A stretch of 64,000 bases of DNA from Nymphaea colorata (taxonomy: Eukaryota; Streptophyta; Magnoliopsida; Nymphaeales; Nymphaeaceae), in assembly GCF_008831285.2 (NCBI RefSeq), contig NC_045148.1:6143001-6207000 (forward strand), given 5' to 3'. The position numbers were made by a program, and so were the translations under genes. Under the pieces are notes generated by a model, which searched no databases, was not told the origin of the DNA, and was given only the letters and a program-made list of their open reading frames with translations. This document shows positions 48,601 through 62,477 of this stretch, one piece after another (positions within the stretch are counted from its first letter, which is position 1; each line of letters opens with the position of its first letter).

Positions 48601-51600
48601 TCAGTGGAAACGTACAACAATGCATGAGATGTCGTCCTTGCTCTTTCTTGAGACAGCCTCTTCTGTCAGACGCTTTGCTGCTGTTTGTGCATCTTTTATA
48701 TTTCTTATTGCATCCACTGCCTCCTGGTTTGTCATTACCTGAAAGTAAACAACAGCACCAGCTTCACCCCATAATGCCACTAACTAATTTCAAGGTTACC
48801 TTCTATAAATCGATGCTAACAAATGTGCTCGTGTGGAGCTCTTTATCAAGAGGCTCAAACCAGAATGAAAAGCTTCAGTGAGGTTGGCCTAAACTATAGG
48901 TCCAAGTTCATAAACTTGGGACACTAAGCAAGCAAGTAATTTGTGCAACCTAATGAGATGATGCTAATCTTGGATAAGTGACCATCGTACTGTAAGAGGG
49001 TCGCTTAAATCATCATAACCTTCGAACAAGCATACCTTCCATAATCCATCACTGGCGAGTATAAAAAATTCCACATTACTGTCAATCATCTGAACTTTAA
49101 CATGGGGTTTGGAACTGAGATGTTTCTTTAAGCTCTTATCACCAAAAGCCCGTGCTACTGCCAAACGTCCATCAACGCGCGGAACATCTCCTGAAACTCA
49201 ATAGTAATGACATAATTATCTGCCACAATTTTCTCAGATTAAGGTTAGAGACTGGTGAAAATTTGTTCTTTCTATGTTTAAGTCCATAAGAGTTAGTTTT
49301 GTTCATGACTTCACTCTAAAATAAGCTCAACTGTCATTGCCAAGCACACAAGGGGCATATTCCAGCCTATGGACTAACCCACCAGTACCTGGATAGTAAT
49401 TTCTCCTGCAATTACTTATTTTGGGCCATCCTGTTGGCCGTTGGACCTATACGCTGTCCTTGATGAAAAGATAAGCAACAAAGACAAGCCACTGAATTGT
49501 TTTTTTCGATGAATAAATGTGCCATATCACAATCCTAAAAATAGAAGAAAAGAAAGGAAGAATAAATTACACCAACTGTGAAGCATAGGGTGAGAAGGAT
49601 TATGTAATCCAACAAAAATTTAAAAGAAAAATCTAAGACCTGGTAAAAGTGTAACAAAACCGCCTTTGTTCTCAATTTCACTGCGTTCTTTGTCAGGTTC
49701 ATGATCAACAGATAGCTGTTTGGCCGCACCCTTTCTGCATAAAACTGCACGAGAGTCTCCTACATTTGCTATTACTAATTTTTCCCCATCAATCAGGATA
49801 GCTGTGACAGCAGTTGAACCCCCTCTGCCCAATTCACCTGACTTGTCCAAGATTGTCTCATCAGTCATCTGGTATGCCTTCATTACTGCCTCCTCTGGAT
49901 TCGTCCAGAAGTTGGGCTGGTAAAGAAAAGAAAAATATGAATCTTGCACGAAGAAATATGACAGACAACCTTAAATAGAAACATAGCAACGCAGAATGAA
50001 ATTGGAAGACATATTTACACATGTTGTGAAACCCCACATACGTGAAACAGTAGGATGCAGTTTAACAAACAAGTGAAAGAACACTTGAGGAAACTATCAT
50101 GCTTACCTCATTTAGAATATTCTCAAACAGGTTTCCCTTTAGGTAATTCGGCACATCATGACCCAAATGGCCATCAAATATTGCAAATAATCCCAATTCA
50201 GAATTTTTCACCTGCCTAAATTGTGCCACGAGATAATCTTCCATGGCATGACGAGATTTCCCTTTAACCAAATGAAACCCGTGAGTGATGCGCCTAGCAG
50301 ATTGTTTGCTCTTCCCTTTTCCTGTGTCTGATGTAGAACTGCCAAAACCAGCTACCTCCTACAAAGAATAAAAGCCATCAGAGCAATATTGCATTATTTG
50401 TTGCCAAAAGACAATGATCCTACATAAATTCCCAAGTTGAATGACCACCTCAAAAGAAACCTCACTTTGTAACATAGCCAACAAAGGTTTAACAACATGT
50501 GTTATGTGTTCTGACCACATAATTTAGAAATTCCACAGCAGTTACATGCATTGATACATACTTGTTAGAGACAACAAATAGTTTGACAAAAATGAAAAAC
50601 ATTCAAGCCTCCTTTTGAGGTAAGATAATTGAAGCTCCAAAAAACAGAAGCTCTTCTTCCTTTCCTGCAGGAAATGGGGACCGATGAAGCCATTTTATAC
50701 AAAATGGAACATCGAACTTGGAAAATGTGAGGCCTACTGCTATGCCACATAGACAGTATGAACAGTGTCCAAGGTGACCATTTTTCATGACAATGGTGTC
50801 AAACCTATGAAACGAAGAAGCCATTATTGTTTGTATACCAAAATTGTGACATGCCTCTTATAGCCTTGCTACTCGATAAATCAACCATGATATCACTGAT
50901 AATAATAATAATATTATTCTTATTTATCATTATCAAAGAACTAAAAGAAAATGTCAAAAGTAAAAAAGAAAAAGATGACAACTAATAATGTATTTATTAG
51001 TTACATGCTACAGTTAGTCTCTCTCCAGCGTTCTTGGTAAATTAGAGTTTGTTCATAAATTTGCATGAAGTCAACAAAATAACAACGCACTCAAAAAGTT
51101 AAAGAAAATGAAGCTGGTCTGTGTTAAGCCAGGTTTTACCATAAATTAAGATACTCTTGAATACCATAACATATTACCAAGTATAGCACATTTAATCTGT
51201 GAAAGACAGCACCCAATGGTATGTTCCATAGAAAACGAGGATAGAATAGCTGCACTTCATTTCAGTTGCTTCACTATGAACAGCAACCAAGAACAAAACC
51301 CTAAAAACATATGAATATGGAAATAACATACAGTTTTTGGAGCTTGAGCACAAATGCACCTTCACTTATATGAGAAAATTTAACCTTGTTTAAAAAATAA
51401 ATGTTATCACCATGATAAGTTCCACATTATCGGATAAGTTATAGTCTATTATCACCACTTTTGCTGTAACAACTCGCTTTAGCCTACTTTATAAACTAAG
51501 CTTAAAAATGTAATCATGAAAAAAGTAAATTCCAATAGAATTTGCCTCTTCAAGGTTTCAACCTGTCCTGTCATAAAATTCTAAGCCTTATACATTTGCA

Positions 51601-53102
51601 TATATAAAGCAATTTTCATTGGTGAAATTTGCACATCAGGAGTTCCTGAATGTTCTAAATTCCAATATTATGTTCCTTAAGAATGCCATATCGAAATAGT
51701 CTTGTAACTGACAGGCCGTAGTCTAGATGCAAACAAGCAGGAAACCACTTAATATGTACACTATGATTCCTGCAGAGTTTAAAGTCGACATAATTTTGTC
51801 TGCCTCCAAGATCAAGTCTGAAGATTGATTGACTATGCAAGTCCTTTTCCCTTTCATATTCTTCAACAAGATCGGTTCCATTTGACCTGATTTGTTAAAA
51901 GTTCAACTTGTACCAAGAGGGTTATCCACGTTTCCTTGTTTCTAAGGCAACTGCTGAACTCAACTTGCAGCCCTCCATTCATGGTTTATCTGCTACCATC
52001 TGAAGAAGGTTTCCCACAAAGTTACATAAATCATAAATGTGAAGATTCTCGTCACCATAAAAAGAAACCATTACCGAACTAACTAAAAATAACTTTTCGC
52101 CTGCCTAAATTTTCAAAAGCATATCCCAAGATCACCGGTAGCCATCGCTTTCTCGAGTTGTTTATATTGTTATTCACGTCAAAATATACAAAACCCAGTG
52201 TCACTTCTTGTAATCTTTCCTTCAATTGTCAAACAACTTTGCGCTACTGATCTGCTATCAAGGTGGCAGCTCTACAAATATAACAAGCTCCCCAGCGCCT
52301 TCGTACGCCCCAACATTTTCAAAGTCTGACAAGAAGACATAGACGCTCCAGCTCCGTTTCCGTATGATGCTAAGGTTTTCCGCCAAAGGAACAGTTACCG
52401 GTAATAAAGAGCATTGCCCCTGCCGAATGTAATCACATCCTATGTTCCAAAACATAGAAAATAAGATGATGAAAAGACACTCCTGATTGTTAAATGAGTT
52501 GGCCTGTCACCTTCCAGTGTTTTTCAGATGGTACAGATCAAAGGATTCGGGCGCAGCAACGAATTACGTCACTGCACTCGTGACCAGCAAATATTCTTCC
52601 AAGCCCACTCCATGCTCCAGCTCAAAACACGAAGAGCCAAACCAATCAAACGGTCAAACCATTTTCTTGAACTCTACGGTCCCCAAATTTAACATTCTTC
52701 GCCTGCTCATGTAGACAGGTTACATACAAGTAGGCGATTGCCAAATTTCGAACCCCCTACACATGAATTTCTTAGACTTAGAGGCTTAAAAACACAATAG
52801 TACAATACTATTTTGGTTCCTCACAGAACAGTGGGCATCTGAATTTTCCAATGTCAATGTCATAATCAACAGAACCCATTCATATTCCTTCAGAAAAATT
52901 TCAAACTAACAGGCCACAAAACCATCACAGATGCATACTGATGTGAGAAGCAACAACATACTTCTCAAAAAGAACGTAAGCAACAAAGCACCATATGGGG
53001 AGGAGCCAAAAGGATCTGAAACTCCAGACCAGAATTGGAATAGCAGAAGGAGACAGGGGAGGGGGATACCTTCATCCTCTGGATGATGTCTCTGCCCATC
53101 AT
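48601..53102 (-). CDS. Protein phosphatase 2C (PP2C), five coding exons
   Basis: Metal-dependent Ser/Thr phosphatase. Coding exons, in transcript order on the minus strand, are 53102-53070, 50358-50107, 49916-49640, 49190-49036 and 48738-48601. They total 855 nt, 284 aa, with phases 0, 0, 1, 0. All introns are GT-AG (donors AAG|GTATCC, GAG|GTAAGC, CAG|GTCTTA, AAG|GTATGC). Motifs: MEDY (50-53) and DGH (73-75) metal ligands, GRGGSTA (125-131), NVGDSRAVL, DHEPDKER, ASDGLW (233-238, metal) and SKDDISCIVV (272-281, metal). Length and the N-terminus MMGRDIIQRMK followed by a Gly/Ser/Lys-rich linker match the compact plant PP2C group without an ABA-receptor-specific extension. The first exon encodes only 11 residues and is separated by a 2.7 kb intron. 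Substrate unknown. Alternative upstream starts lack support. Confidence 0.93.
50359..53069 (-). other. Large intron 1 of the PP2C gene
   Basis: 2.7 kb AT-rich intron with a short (AAT)n run near 50900 and no coding exon that fits the frame (both flanking exons end in phase 0). Small ORFs inside on either strand have no motifs. Confidence 0.75.
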
Positions 53103-53440
53103 GGTCTTCTCGGTTTCTCTTTCCGGAAGGAACAGGAAAGCAATCGCAAAAAGCAGCCGGGATGTGATCGCACTGGTTCGAAGTCCCACAAGTTATCATC
53201 TATCCGTTTGTAAAGTCTTCGCTGTTGATGGTTGACGCCGCCGCTTACACACGCCGGGGCCCGCCGTGCCGGAGTTGACGCTTTGAAGGCGTTTGTTTCG
53301 CACCAGAGGGTAGGAAAAAGAGTCCCACGGCAAACCCATTTTCTGACGAAAAGTAGGGCTGTCGGCTCGACTGTGAAACTCGTGTTCCACTCGATCTGGC
53401 CATCCAACTTTCGTCACAACTTTATTAAACTTATTTTATA
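53103..53440 (-). promoter_or_regulatory. Upstream region of the PP2C gene
   Basis: GC-richer than the surrounding DNA and directly 5' of the PP2C start codon, so it likely contains the 5' UTR and core promoter. No clear TATA box or specific operator could be picked out. Overlapping ORFs in several frames are not considered genes. Confidence 0.4.
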
Positions 53441-53719
53441 GTTTTTTTTTTAGGTTAACAGAATTTAACTAAGCATTAGATAATGGGAGCTCAACTCGTT
53501 TATGTTGTCGAGTTCATTTCATAACTTTTATTTATTGAACAAATCGAATGAGTTCGACTCAAGTTCAAGTTAACTCGACTTGTTGAACAGCCCTATTAAT
53601 TAAGCCTCACTCAACAAGAGATATCATCCAGTTCTTTTCATAACTTGAATTCGACTTATTTATTGAATAAATCAACTTGCATCGAATGAGTTCAGCTCAA
53701 TCTCAAGTTAACTGGACTT

Positions 53720-53799
53720 GAGTGTTAAACTTTTCACATGAAATTTTCTGAAAGAACCTGAGTGTTAAACTTTTCACATGAAATTTTCTGAAAGAACCA
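53720..53799. repeat. Perfect tandem 2 x 40 bp duplication
   Basis: GAGTGTTAAACTTTTCACAT... through AAAGAACC(T/A) runs 53720-53759 and repeats at once at 53760-53799 with no internal mismatch, indicating a recent event. Confidence 0.92.
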
Positions 53800-54128
53800 G
53801 TGAAAATTGTTCTGTCCAAACGAGAAAGGATGGGATCAACACATGTCAGGAATGAAATCGGTTTTGCTCTATGGAACTGCCTTCGCCGACAAGGTGTGAA
53901 CGTTTACGTGGCAGAGCCATTTAACATTTTCAAACTTTTTAAAAGAGAAAAGTTTTCAAATTGTAAAGGGGAGGGAGCTAACCCCTGGTTTTCGCTGGTT
54001 ACATGACATTGTTGACAAACTAACTTTTTTATTTCTTTTTTCAATTTTAAAGAAAGCCCTTTCGTTTTTGTTCTTAAGAATGCTAAGGTCAATTAATTAA
54101 AAAAAGAGGTCTCATGCTGAACTGAGGA
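53800..54128. other. Intergenic DNA
   Basis: Short opposing ORFs only; nothing recognisable. Confidence 0.4.
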
Positions 54129-54338
54129 GCATTTGATTACTTTAGATTTGAAATTCATGGATGCCTACGACAAAAGATTCTAAACAAAATCAAACTAAGG
54201 ACACTAACTTTGACCTAAGATCTACATTTGAAATCTTTATTTGTTTTTTTGCATTAAGAAAAGGTCAAAGAGAGAAAATCTGATTTAAATTTACGGTTCT
54301 CAAATCCAGAGGATTTTAGATCAAAGACAATCAAACGC
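54129..54338. mobile_element. MITE-like element, ~210 bp with ~25 bp inverted ends
   Basis: Left end GCATTTGATTACTTTAGATT and reverse complement of the right end GCGTTTGATTGTCTTTGATC are imperfect inverted repeats around AT-rich, ORF-less DNA. A clean target-site duplication was not found. Confidence 0.5.
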
Positions 54339-55447
54339 CTTTTTAATGGGCGGAGCCGGAATCACAATTTAACAGGCAGCTCAGGGGATCTATTTAATGG
54401 GCAAAGCGAGGTGCTTGCCCCAACATGTAGCATCAGGGGCAATTTAGGAATTTACAAGAAACCTACGTCTCCAATGCATTTTTCCTTTCCCTTCTCTCAT
54501 TGTTTTCCGTTTACTTTTTTTCCTAAATATCAATAATGATTTTATATAAAGAAGGGTTACTTTTAAAATTAATTAATGAGTTGAGCCACTGATGATGGCC
54601 TACTCCTTTTGTGTGTTGGGCACTGTCACATGAGTTAAAGAAAAGTTTTTTTTTACTGTAATTAAGTTTATGTGTTTCATGAATCTATCTTAAAAATTTA
54701 AGCAGAATATAAATAAATGTTATATTCGTGAAATATGCATGAAATTCGATGTTTAGAGTTCGGCATCATCAAGAAGCAGCGTTGATCTCATAATTGTTTG
54801 CTAAAACCATATGAACTCGAGCTTGGGCCAAGCTATGGCCTTAGAAACATGCACAATGTTGGACGCGTTTCTGTGTGACATTTAGGTAAGCATTGATTTT
54901 AGACAGTTAGATGACACGCTTATGACATAAAGCGAACGAAGAGATAAATAAAGTAAAAAAGTTAAGATCTCAAAGCATATTTAAAGTTTCTACCACAATA
55001 GAAAGTTGGAGAACATGTTAAAGTTCTATGGAGACGCAACGAGAGAGACGTTTAACTTTCACGAAGAGTGAAGGATGACTGAGCAAAAGTAAGTAAAGTT
55101 GCTGCAAGCTGCAAAAAAAGTTGGTGGGATGAAAACTGCGAAAGACAAAAGAACGAAACGATCAACAGAAGAAGGAAACTTAATTTGAACTGATTAATTT
55201 TAGTTATTTTGACTCATTGATTTGCCTTGGATTTAAAATAACTTGGGATCAAATGGAAGTTTTTAGGTATGATGAAAAGCTTATGGGTATTTTTAGCTAT
55301 AAACAATCTCTTAAGTAGCCGGTCGGACCTGCGGTGCAGAAATGCGTCGAAGATTCAATTCTCGTTGGAGTCACCATCTAGTCGGTGTTGGAGGTTAAGA
55401 AGGTGGACAGTGGCGGAGAAATTTCTGGTTAAGAAGCACTGTAAGTT

Positions 55448-55670
55448 AAACTTTTAAGTGACATTCATATGTAACAAAAAAAAAAAAAACACTAAAAATT
55501 AATGAAGTTGTTAATGGACACCGGCTACAACGTGGCTGCTGATAATCGGCAGGTAAGTTCAAGTTTCAAACTTTAAGTGACATTCATATGTAACAAAGAA
55601 AAAACACTAAAAATTAATGAAGTTGTTAATGGACACAGGCTACAACGTGGCTGCTGATAATCGGCAGGCT
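55448..55670. repeat. Tandem ~118 bp duplication
   Basis: The segment from AAGTGACATTCATATGTAACAA through GGCTACAACGTGGCTGCTGA to AATCGGCAGG occurs at about 55455-55553 and again at about 55575-55669. The copies differ in the poly-A length and at a C/A position. The copies are separated by about 20 bp. Confidence 0.88.
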
Positions 55671-55889
55671 CTTATAATCGTTCCTCCCTCGTGCGTGTCT
55701 ACGATCCGGACGGAGGTCTACAGTCTACTTGATTTTGAGATCCTCATCAAGTATCCACACCGCACTTCATTGCTCCTTTGATTTGTGGCCGATTTCTGTT
55801 GGTATTTCTTTCGGTTGCTCTTGCCGAGATAGATAAGAGAACTAGAAAAGGAATAGATTTCGAGCTAAATCGGCTCAGGCAAATATAGG

Positions 55890-56330
55890 GAAGTCAATGG
55901 ATCAGATTCGAATCAGATGTACTATTAACTACTTTTTGGTATTCACATATTCAAATTCAAATACGAATAAGAGTAGTCATATTCGAACCCGAATCTGAAA
56001 TCTAATTTCACAATTCGAATTTAATCCGAGTCTGATTTTTATATTTACATTCAAATCTGAATTTGAATTTTGATCCATTCTTCCCATTTTCAAAATATAA
56101 GAGCATTAGATATAGGATATTTGTTTAAAAATAAATATTATCTAAATCCGTATCCGAATCCAATCAGATATTTATGTGTATCCGAACTCTACTCTGAACC
56201 CGATAAGATGTCATTTCTTAAATCCGAATTCGACCTGATTTCTTAACTGGATATATTTTTTTTTTCCATATCAATTGAAGGATCATTTCGATCAAATATC
56301 ATCATATCAGATATATTGACATCCCTAATC
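55890..56330. repeat. Second copy of the degenerate repeat ending TTGACATCCCTA
   Basis: Variations on TCGAATCCGAATCTGAAAT and AATCTGAATTTGAATTT, ending CAGATATATTGACATCCCTAATC. Same family as 5110-5475. Confidence 0.6.
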
Positions 56331-59300
56331 AAATAGGACCCAAGAAGGGCAACTGCCCTACCATTTAAAAAAAAAAAAGGATAAAATTTCAAAAAATTTG
56401 ATTCTTGGCCCCCAACAAAAAGGCCTTGGCTCTACCATTGGTTAAAGCTCCACGCGCCCTCATGTACTAAAGGAAACATGCGGAAGTTATTCACCAATTT
56501 GTTAATTACTATGCCAAAATAAAAAGGCCAATTTCTCCGGTGAAAATGGTCGGCTCTAGTCAGGTTTTGATGTTTTTTCCGGCATTTTAAACTTTCTCAT
56601 GCGTAATTCAGAGACGGAAAAAAAAAAAGCTACCCGATCAAAATGGCCTCTTAAGAAGGTTTAGAAAACGACAGAAGGTGGGGGCATTCCTTAAACAGAA
56701 TTTCTTCCACGGATGACCTAACTCTCCACATGGGATTAGGTACTTCACTTCTTAATGAAATTTGCTCCTTTGACATTGACTGCCCACCAACCTCACTGTC
56801 ATGACAGATCCCCTTCAAGACTAGCCGACTACCTTGGATACACACTCCTAAGAATCTCTAAGTTGCTTTTGATAGCTTTCGATCTAAGATTCAAAGCCGC
56901 ATTAAGAGATGTGTTTTGTGAGATCCTCAATTTAAGCAAACTGAAGTGGATTTAAGGTTCAATTGGGAGGGTGGTCCGACCTCAAATCCATGGATTTGAG
57001 ATCTTAGGGATCTAGGATCACTACGGATCTGAGAGCCGTGAGGGATAGGTATCGTTTGCCCTCGACGAAAATGCCAATTCCAGAATCGAAAAGAATTGAT
57101 GGAATGGGAAAGAGGTTTCCATTTTCCAAAGCCCAGTCTTGTTTGAATTTTGTATGTTTCCCTGAAAACAAGTTTCCTTGTTTAATTGCCCTGACCTAAC
57201 TGGTTGAGAGGAATGCAAATGGATTGTACTGGTGCCAACATGATTCGTTCAGGCTCCAGGTTACATGTGAAGTTTTAAACTGAATCCCAATTTTATGGCA
57301 AACTGAAATCCAAGTTTTTACATTAAGAGACTAGTTTCTCTCTTTCTTCCCAGATTTCCCCTCCTTGCCTTCTCATCTAGTCAGGAAGGCTGATAGATCG
57401 GTAACAGTTTGGTCATCAATTTGATTCACATGATACTATTACTTCATACTACAAATAGCAGATGTGTGACACTCTAATTGGCAGGTGTTTGGTGTTTTAC
57501 TCGATCTCAAAAGGGCTTGGCTCTCTTCAAAGTATCTCCCCATCCTTGCCTCCTCATCCAATTATGCTTCTTCACCATCCTATACTATACCCCCTTCTCT
57601 CCTCGACCTCCTACCTCTACTTGTGCTGCTGCCCAAGAGGCGTTAAAAAATTGCTCAACCAATCACTTTAACAACTCATTTTATAAACCTTTGAAAATCT
57701 CATAATCTTCAATATGAGGTTAGACTTTTGGAGTGTTATAGTCCACCCCTTTAGGGCACACGCGTTGTGCGTGTGAGACCCATGTCAGTCTATTGAACTG
57801 TGTTCTGGTACCCTCGTAAAAATTTGACTCACACCAAGATCGTACTCTTGGTATGACAGATCTCAATTCAGCCCTAAAAAGTAAGAACCAGGACAAACAA
57901 TCACTTTAATAACCCCCTTCCTATTAGCTCATACTGAACTTATGATTTTCAGATTTGAACCTTGGATATGCTACCTCAACACATTTGTACTACTAGATGC
58001 ACTATTCCACTTTCATCTTGCTCTACTTCTTGTCCTCCAATACCGTTAGTATCTCTCTCTCTCTCTCTCTCTCTCTCTAAAGGGTCAATGAAAGGAGATA
58101 ATGCGGAAAAGTTTCAAATTAGGCTAGTGAAACACATAAGTAATTGGATTTGAATGCAAATTAGTATAACAGAAAACATTAGACCACTCAAAAACCATTT
58201 AATATTCCTAAAAGAGAAGGCGTTTTCACGTAAAGAGGTACTTAAACGTTGACAGCCCACACCCATCTCAATAAACTACAGATTTTTTTTTTTTTTTTTT
58301 CAAACTATTTTGTTTATCCTCATTTCCTTGGAAACAAGAAAAAATTACCATTCTAGAAAGACTATTTTTGCAAATTAAGAAAAAGGGCAAAATTAGACCA
58401 CTGAAAAAAAAATTTCCCCATCTTGAAATACAATAGGATCTTGATTTTCCTTTTAGTAATGAAATCATTTGGGTGGTCCTCATTGGAGGTTGATGACAAC
58501 ACAAAAGAAAAGGCTAAGATCCATTTCCCAATAATTTCTTTAATCAAATTCTCTAGATGTTTTAATTTGATATAAGAAATTAATCAAAATCAAAATTGGT
58601 TTCTATGGGTTTATGTCTCATTGAACTATTGAGCGTAATGTTTTTAATTATATTTTGTAGATCTCTCCTATCAACTTACCGTCAACTCGAAACTAGCTTG
58701 GACTTTGGCAATTCATAAATTGGATATGAATGTAGTTGGGACTCAATGGGTTTCTAAAGCAGACTCAAGAGGATGGCAGGCAAAAACCAGTATAAGCAAT
58801 TAAGGTTACTTGCTCACAACTTAACCAAATTCCAAGTGTAAAAAAAATTCTTGGAAAAATTTTTCTCCTCAAACCAAGCCAGCAGTCATTTGCATTATCT
58901 TCACAATCGCCTTGTCTACACACTAGATATAGGACAATTGGATGTTAAGAACTCATTTCAATAGGAATTTGAACAAACTATTTGTTGAACTGCCTAGTTT
59001 TAAGCATCCTAGTCAAGCAGCAGTAGATTGTCTCACCTAAAATATAGCAAACATCAAATTTTATATATGTACTATTTTACTTCTCAAAAAAAAAAAAAAA
59101 AACTCGTCCTTTGGTGACACATACATGCGATATTTATTATAGACTTCATTTTATTGTCAATTATTTGTTGCCCCTTGACTAAGTGCTCTCTCTCTTTCTC
59201 TTTCTCTCAATCCCCTTCATCAAAAATAATGACTCACCATTCGCCTGGAGAATATATATATATATTAAAATTGGCAGGCTAGTTCTATGGTCAGATGGTT

Positions 59301-59652
59301 TTTTTGTTTTGTATTGTTAAAAACAATCTTGGTTACACGGTCGTTTGATGCAATGCATCGGACAGTATTCAATAAAAGGTTGAAGGATTTCTCCATTCAA
59401 ACCTGGATAGGGAAAACCAAGGATTCTACATGTATACATGTAAGTTCAAATATGTCATAGCTCGGATGTCAGATGCCAAAAGTTAAAAAGATCAACCATT
59501 GAAAACCAGCCACCATAGGAGCAGGAGCATTATTAATGGTTTGTAATGTTGCAACAGTTCATAATGCTTTGACCAATGGTTCATCGTACATTCAATGATG
59601 AATTAATTTCTAACGATGTAGCAACATTCATATGGTAGATTTGATTTTTTCT

Positions 59653-59656
<4 letters not shown>

Positions 59657-59702
<46 letters not shown>
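59657..59702. repeat. (TA)n microsatellite
   Basis: About 46 bp of pure TA. Confidence 0.9.
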
Positions 59703-60249
59703 CAAACTTAACCTATTATGTCATAGTCTAGAAAATATCCGAATAACTGATTCCTACTGAATACACTCGGATCACTGACCGTACCCAATCCGGATCAGCA
59801 TAGGTCAAACACCCTAGTGGACTCAGAGATCCGTGGCTCGATGCTTGTTCCAGCCTGGACTCGCGCCCTCTCCCATCCCTAGTGACTGCCAGGCCCACGA
59901 CTGCCTCCACCTCTCGTCCTCACTCAGCTGCTGTTCTGTCCAGGTGGTCGTCGCCCTTGTGCTCTGTTATAAGCTTCATCGTTCCCTCGCACTCAGCGAG
60001 GGTTTCTAGGTACGGCTGTATCGCGTAGGTTGAGCGGGAATCGAAATAGCATAAATATCCTTCCCAATATTCAATGGTTTTCGACCTCACATTTGACACT
60101 TTATCAGCAAATTACGATGAAAAAAATACAGACGAGAATAGAAATCCGAATCCATGGTGGTATTTTGGAGGTCATATTCGGATGAATCGCGACGGCGGCG
60201 GCCTCCGTCCCGCTCTGCGCCTTCCATTTTCTCCGCCCAAACCTAAAAG

Positions 60250-62015
60250 ATGATGAAATTCTCCCGCTTGCTCAATCATTCAAGGCTATATGGATATTGT
60301 CCCGTTCGGACCAGAGCGGTCTGTCTCCCACATGCTTGCTGCTCTCATGGCCTTCCTTCCTCTGCCATTCTTCTCTTCAACGCCCATACTCTCGCACTTC
60401 ACCGTGACGAGGAAAATGACAACAGAAGGAAGACCGACCACAAATTTGGCTGCTTTGGTGGTAGTTTCTTCGTCTCTGGCTTACGCCCAGCAAGGTTATT
60501 TCGAGGGAGGCATTTTTGCTACGGACCAACGTCGATGCCTTCAATTGAAGAGGAACCTTCAACCTCTTCTTACTTCTCCGTTCGCATTCAATGCAGTAGG
60601 GAGTTTGCAGTGAGTTGCTTCACCATCATGTACTAGACAACCGAACAATAACTTGGCTCTGTTTTGCTATAAGTGCTTGATTAATAATGTACATATGAAG
60701 TAAACATTGACGTACTAAAATTCGATGTTGGTCGTCCAACTTAGAAGCCTTGAAGAGAACCAAGTCAGAAGCTTCTGACTTCAGTTCTTGTGGAGTCATC
60801 CTCGAATATGGTACTTTAAAATGTATATATATGTTCTTGTGTACTTAATCAGAGTTACGAGATCGATGAAAATGGGTATCTTGGTTTTCTGAAGGAAAAC
60901 GGAGTTGGTTAGAGATCCCCCATTGGACATGAGCGTATTTCCCAGCTACAGGAATCCCGACTCCCCGTGTCACTTTGTTCTTAATGGTCGTTGATATCAT
61001 TTATCGGTTCTCTTCTTAATTTCTTACAAGTTCTTACTTGCTTAACCCCTTAGGCTGCAAGCCAGTCAGTTTAACCAGGAATGCCTCCGGACGGTACAAT
61101 CATGAATAGAAAGGGAACCGACTGACAAGTGAGAAGTTGTCCAGTCTTCCGTCTGCCCTAGCAACCCACCCCGATGTTGTCGACCTTGCAGAGACAGAAA
61201 GGAACTGTTTCTTCCACTTTCGAAGGGTTTCATTTAAAGTTTTAAACGTAGAAGAATGATTCCTCAGACAAAAGTCCAGAGCCACGTTGGCGGAGGGAAG
61301 GGGAAAAAATTTTGTCTTTCCAACCAGATACTGAGACCTCAACACGTTGATGACTTAGGTTGGAGGGAAGTTGGCGATCAAAGTTAAGGCTGTGCCAGTA
61401 TTTTATATGATTTCGATTAAATTGTTCTCTGTTCCTTTGAAGTTTAAAATTTTCCTTGCTATGTATACTGGTTTGCTTTCTCTCTCTGGCATTTATATGT
61501 TTACAATGATGTTACGAATTTGATAATTATTTCTATGAGTTCATGGTTAAGGCAAGGTCAAGCTTTCTGGCAGGATATGTTGTCAGAAGCTCTCTTATGC
61601 TTTGGAGCAAGTTCTTCCAGCATTGAAGATGCCGATGATTCTGAAAATCTCGACGTAGATGATTCTGCAAACCTTGACAAGGTGGGTCCCTCATGAATGT
61701 TGCAAACTGATGTTTCCTGACGCAGTAATTTTCACATCATAACAAATACTTAGCATTATGGGTCTTCGTTTAGTGCAACATGGACATGTCCGGCATGGTT
61801 GTATAGATGAAAGTTTATGTAACTGATATAGAACGTGCATTTTTTCTTTTTTGTGTTTTTATATATTTGATAGGCAAGGTTATTTGCTACGTTAGCGCCC
61901 TTTACTTTAGAAATGTATAAGAAAATCTTAAGTCAAATTGCTTCCTTTTGTTCATTCATAAAGTTATAGCATGTTGATTGTTAGTTGTTACTTATTAGTC
62001 TTATTGTTTGTGGAC

Positions 62016-62080
<65 letters not shown>

Positions 62081-62444
62081 GCCTGTGCCCCACATCCCAC
62101 ACCTATGTGACATAGGAAGCTATTTGAGATATTAAAATGGTGATCCTAAATGTCATTATCAGCAAATTTTTTGTTGGGAGTTTGTCTCAAAATGTGTTAT
62201 CAGGAAAATCTTGAAAATTTTTAAATGTTAAAAAAAAAACAGAAAAAAAAATGAAATAATAAGCTTTTACCATTTTCCTTGCAAGATGTAAAGAAATAGT
62301 CATACAATTCTGTCAAAAATATAAAAGATAAAAACAGAGGCATATGTTTATAACATAAGGAGTTCTCTCAAGAAACTTGGAATGCCTTAAATTTGTTTGC
62401 TTAATCTTGTGGTGATCTTTCATACATATGTACGTAGATACACC

Positions 62445-62477
<33 letters not shown>

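Larger units (their letters stand above)
55671..60249. other. Intergenic DNA before the PrmA-like gene
   Basis: Contains a degenerate TTCGAATCC-type repeat ending TTGACATCCCTA (55890-56330), (CT)n at 58051-58078, A-runs near 59085 and (TA)n at 59657-59702. ORFs such as 57462-57671 and 58268-58504 show no motif. GC content rises from about 59760 to 60250, consistent with the promoter or leader of the next gene. Confidence 0.4.
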
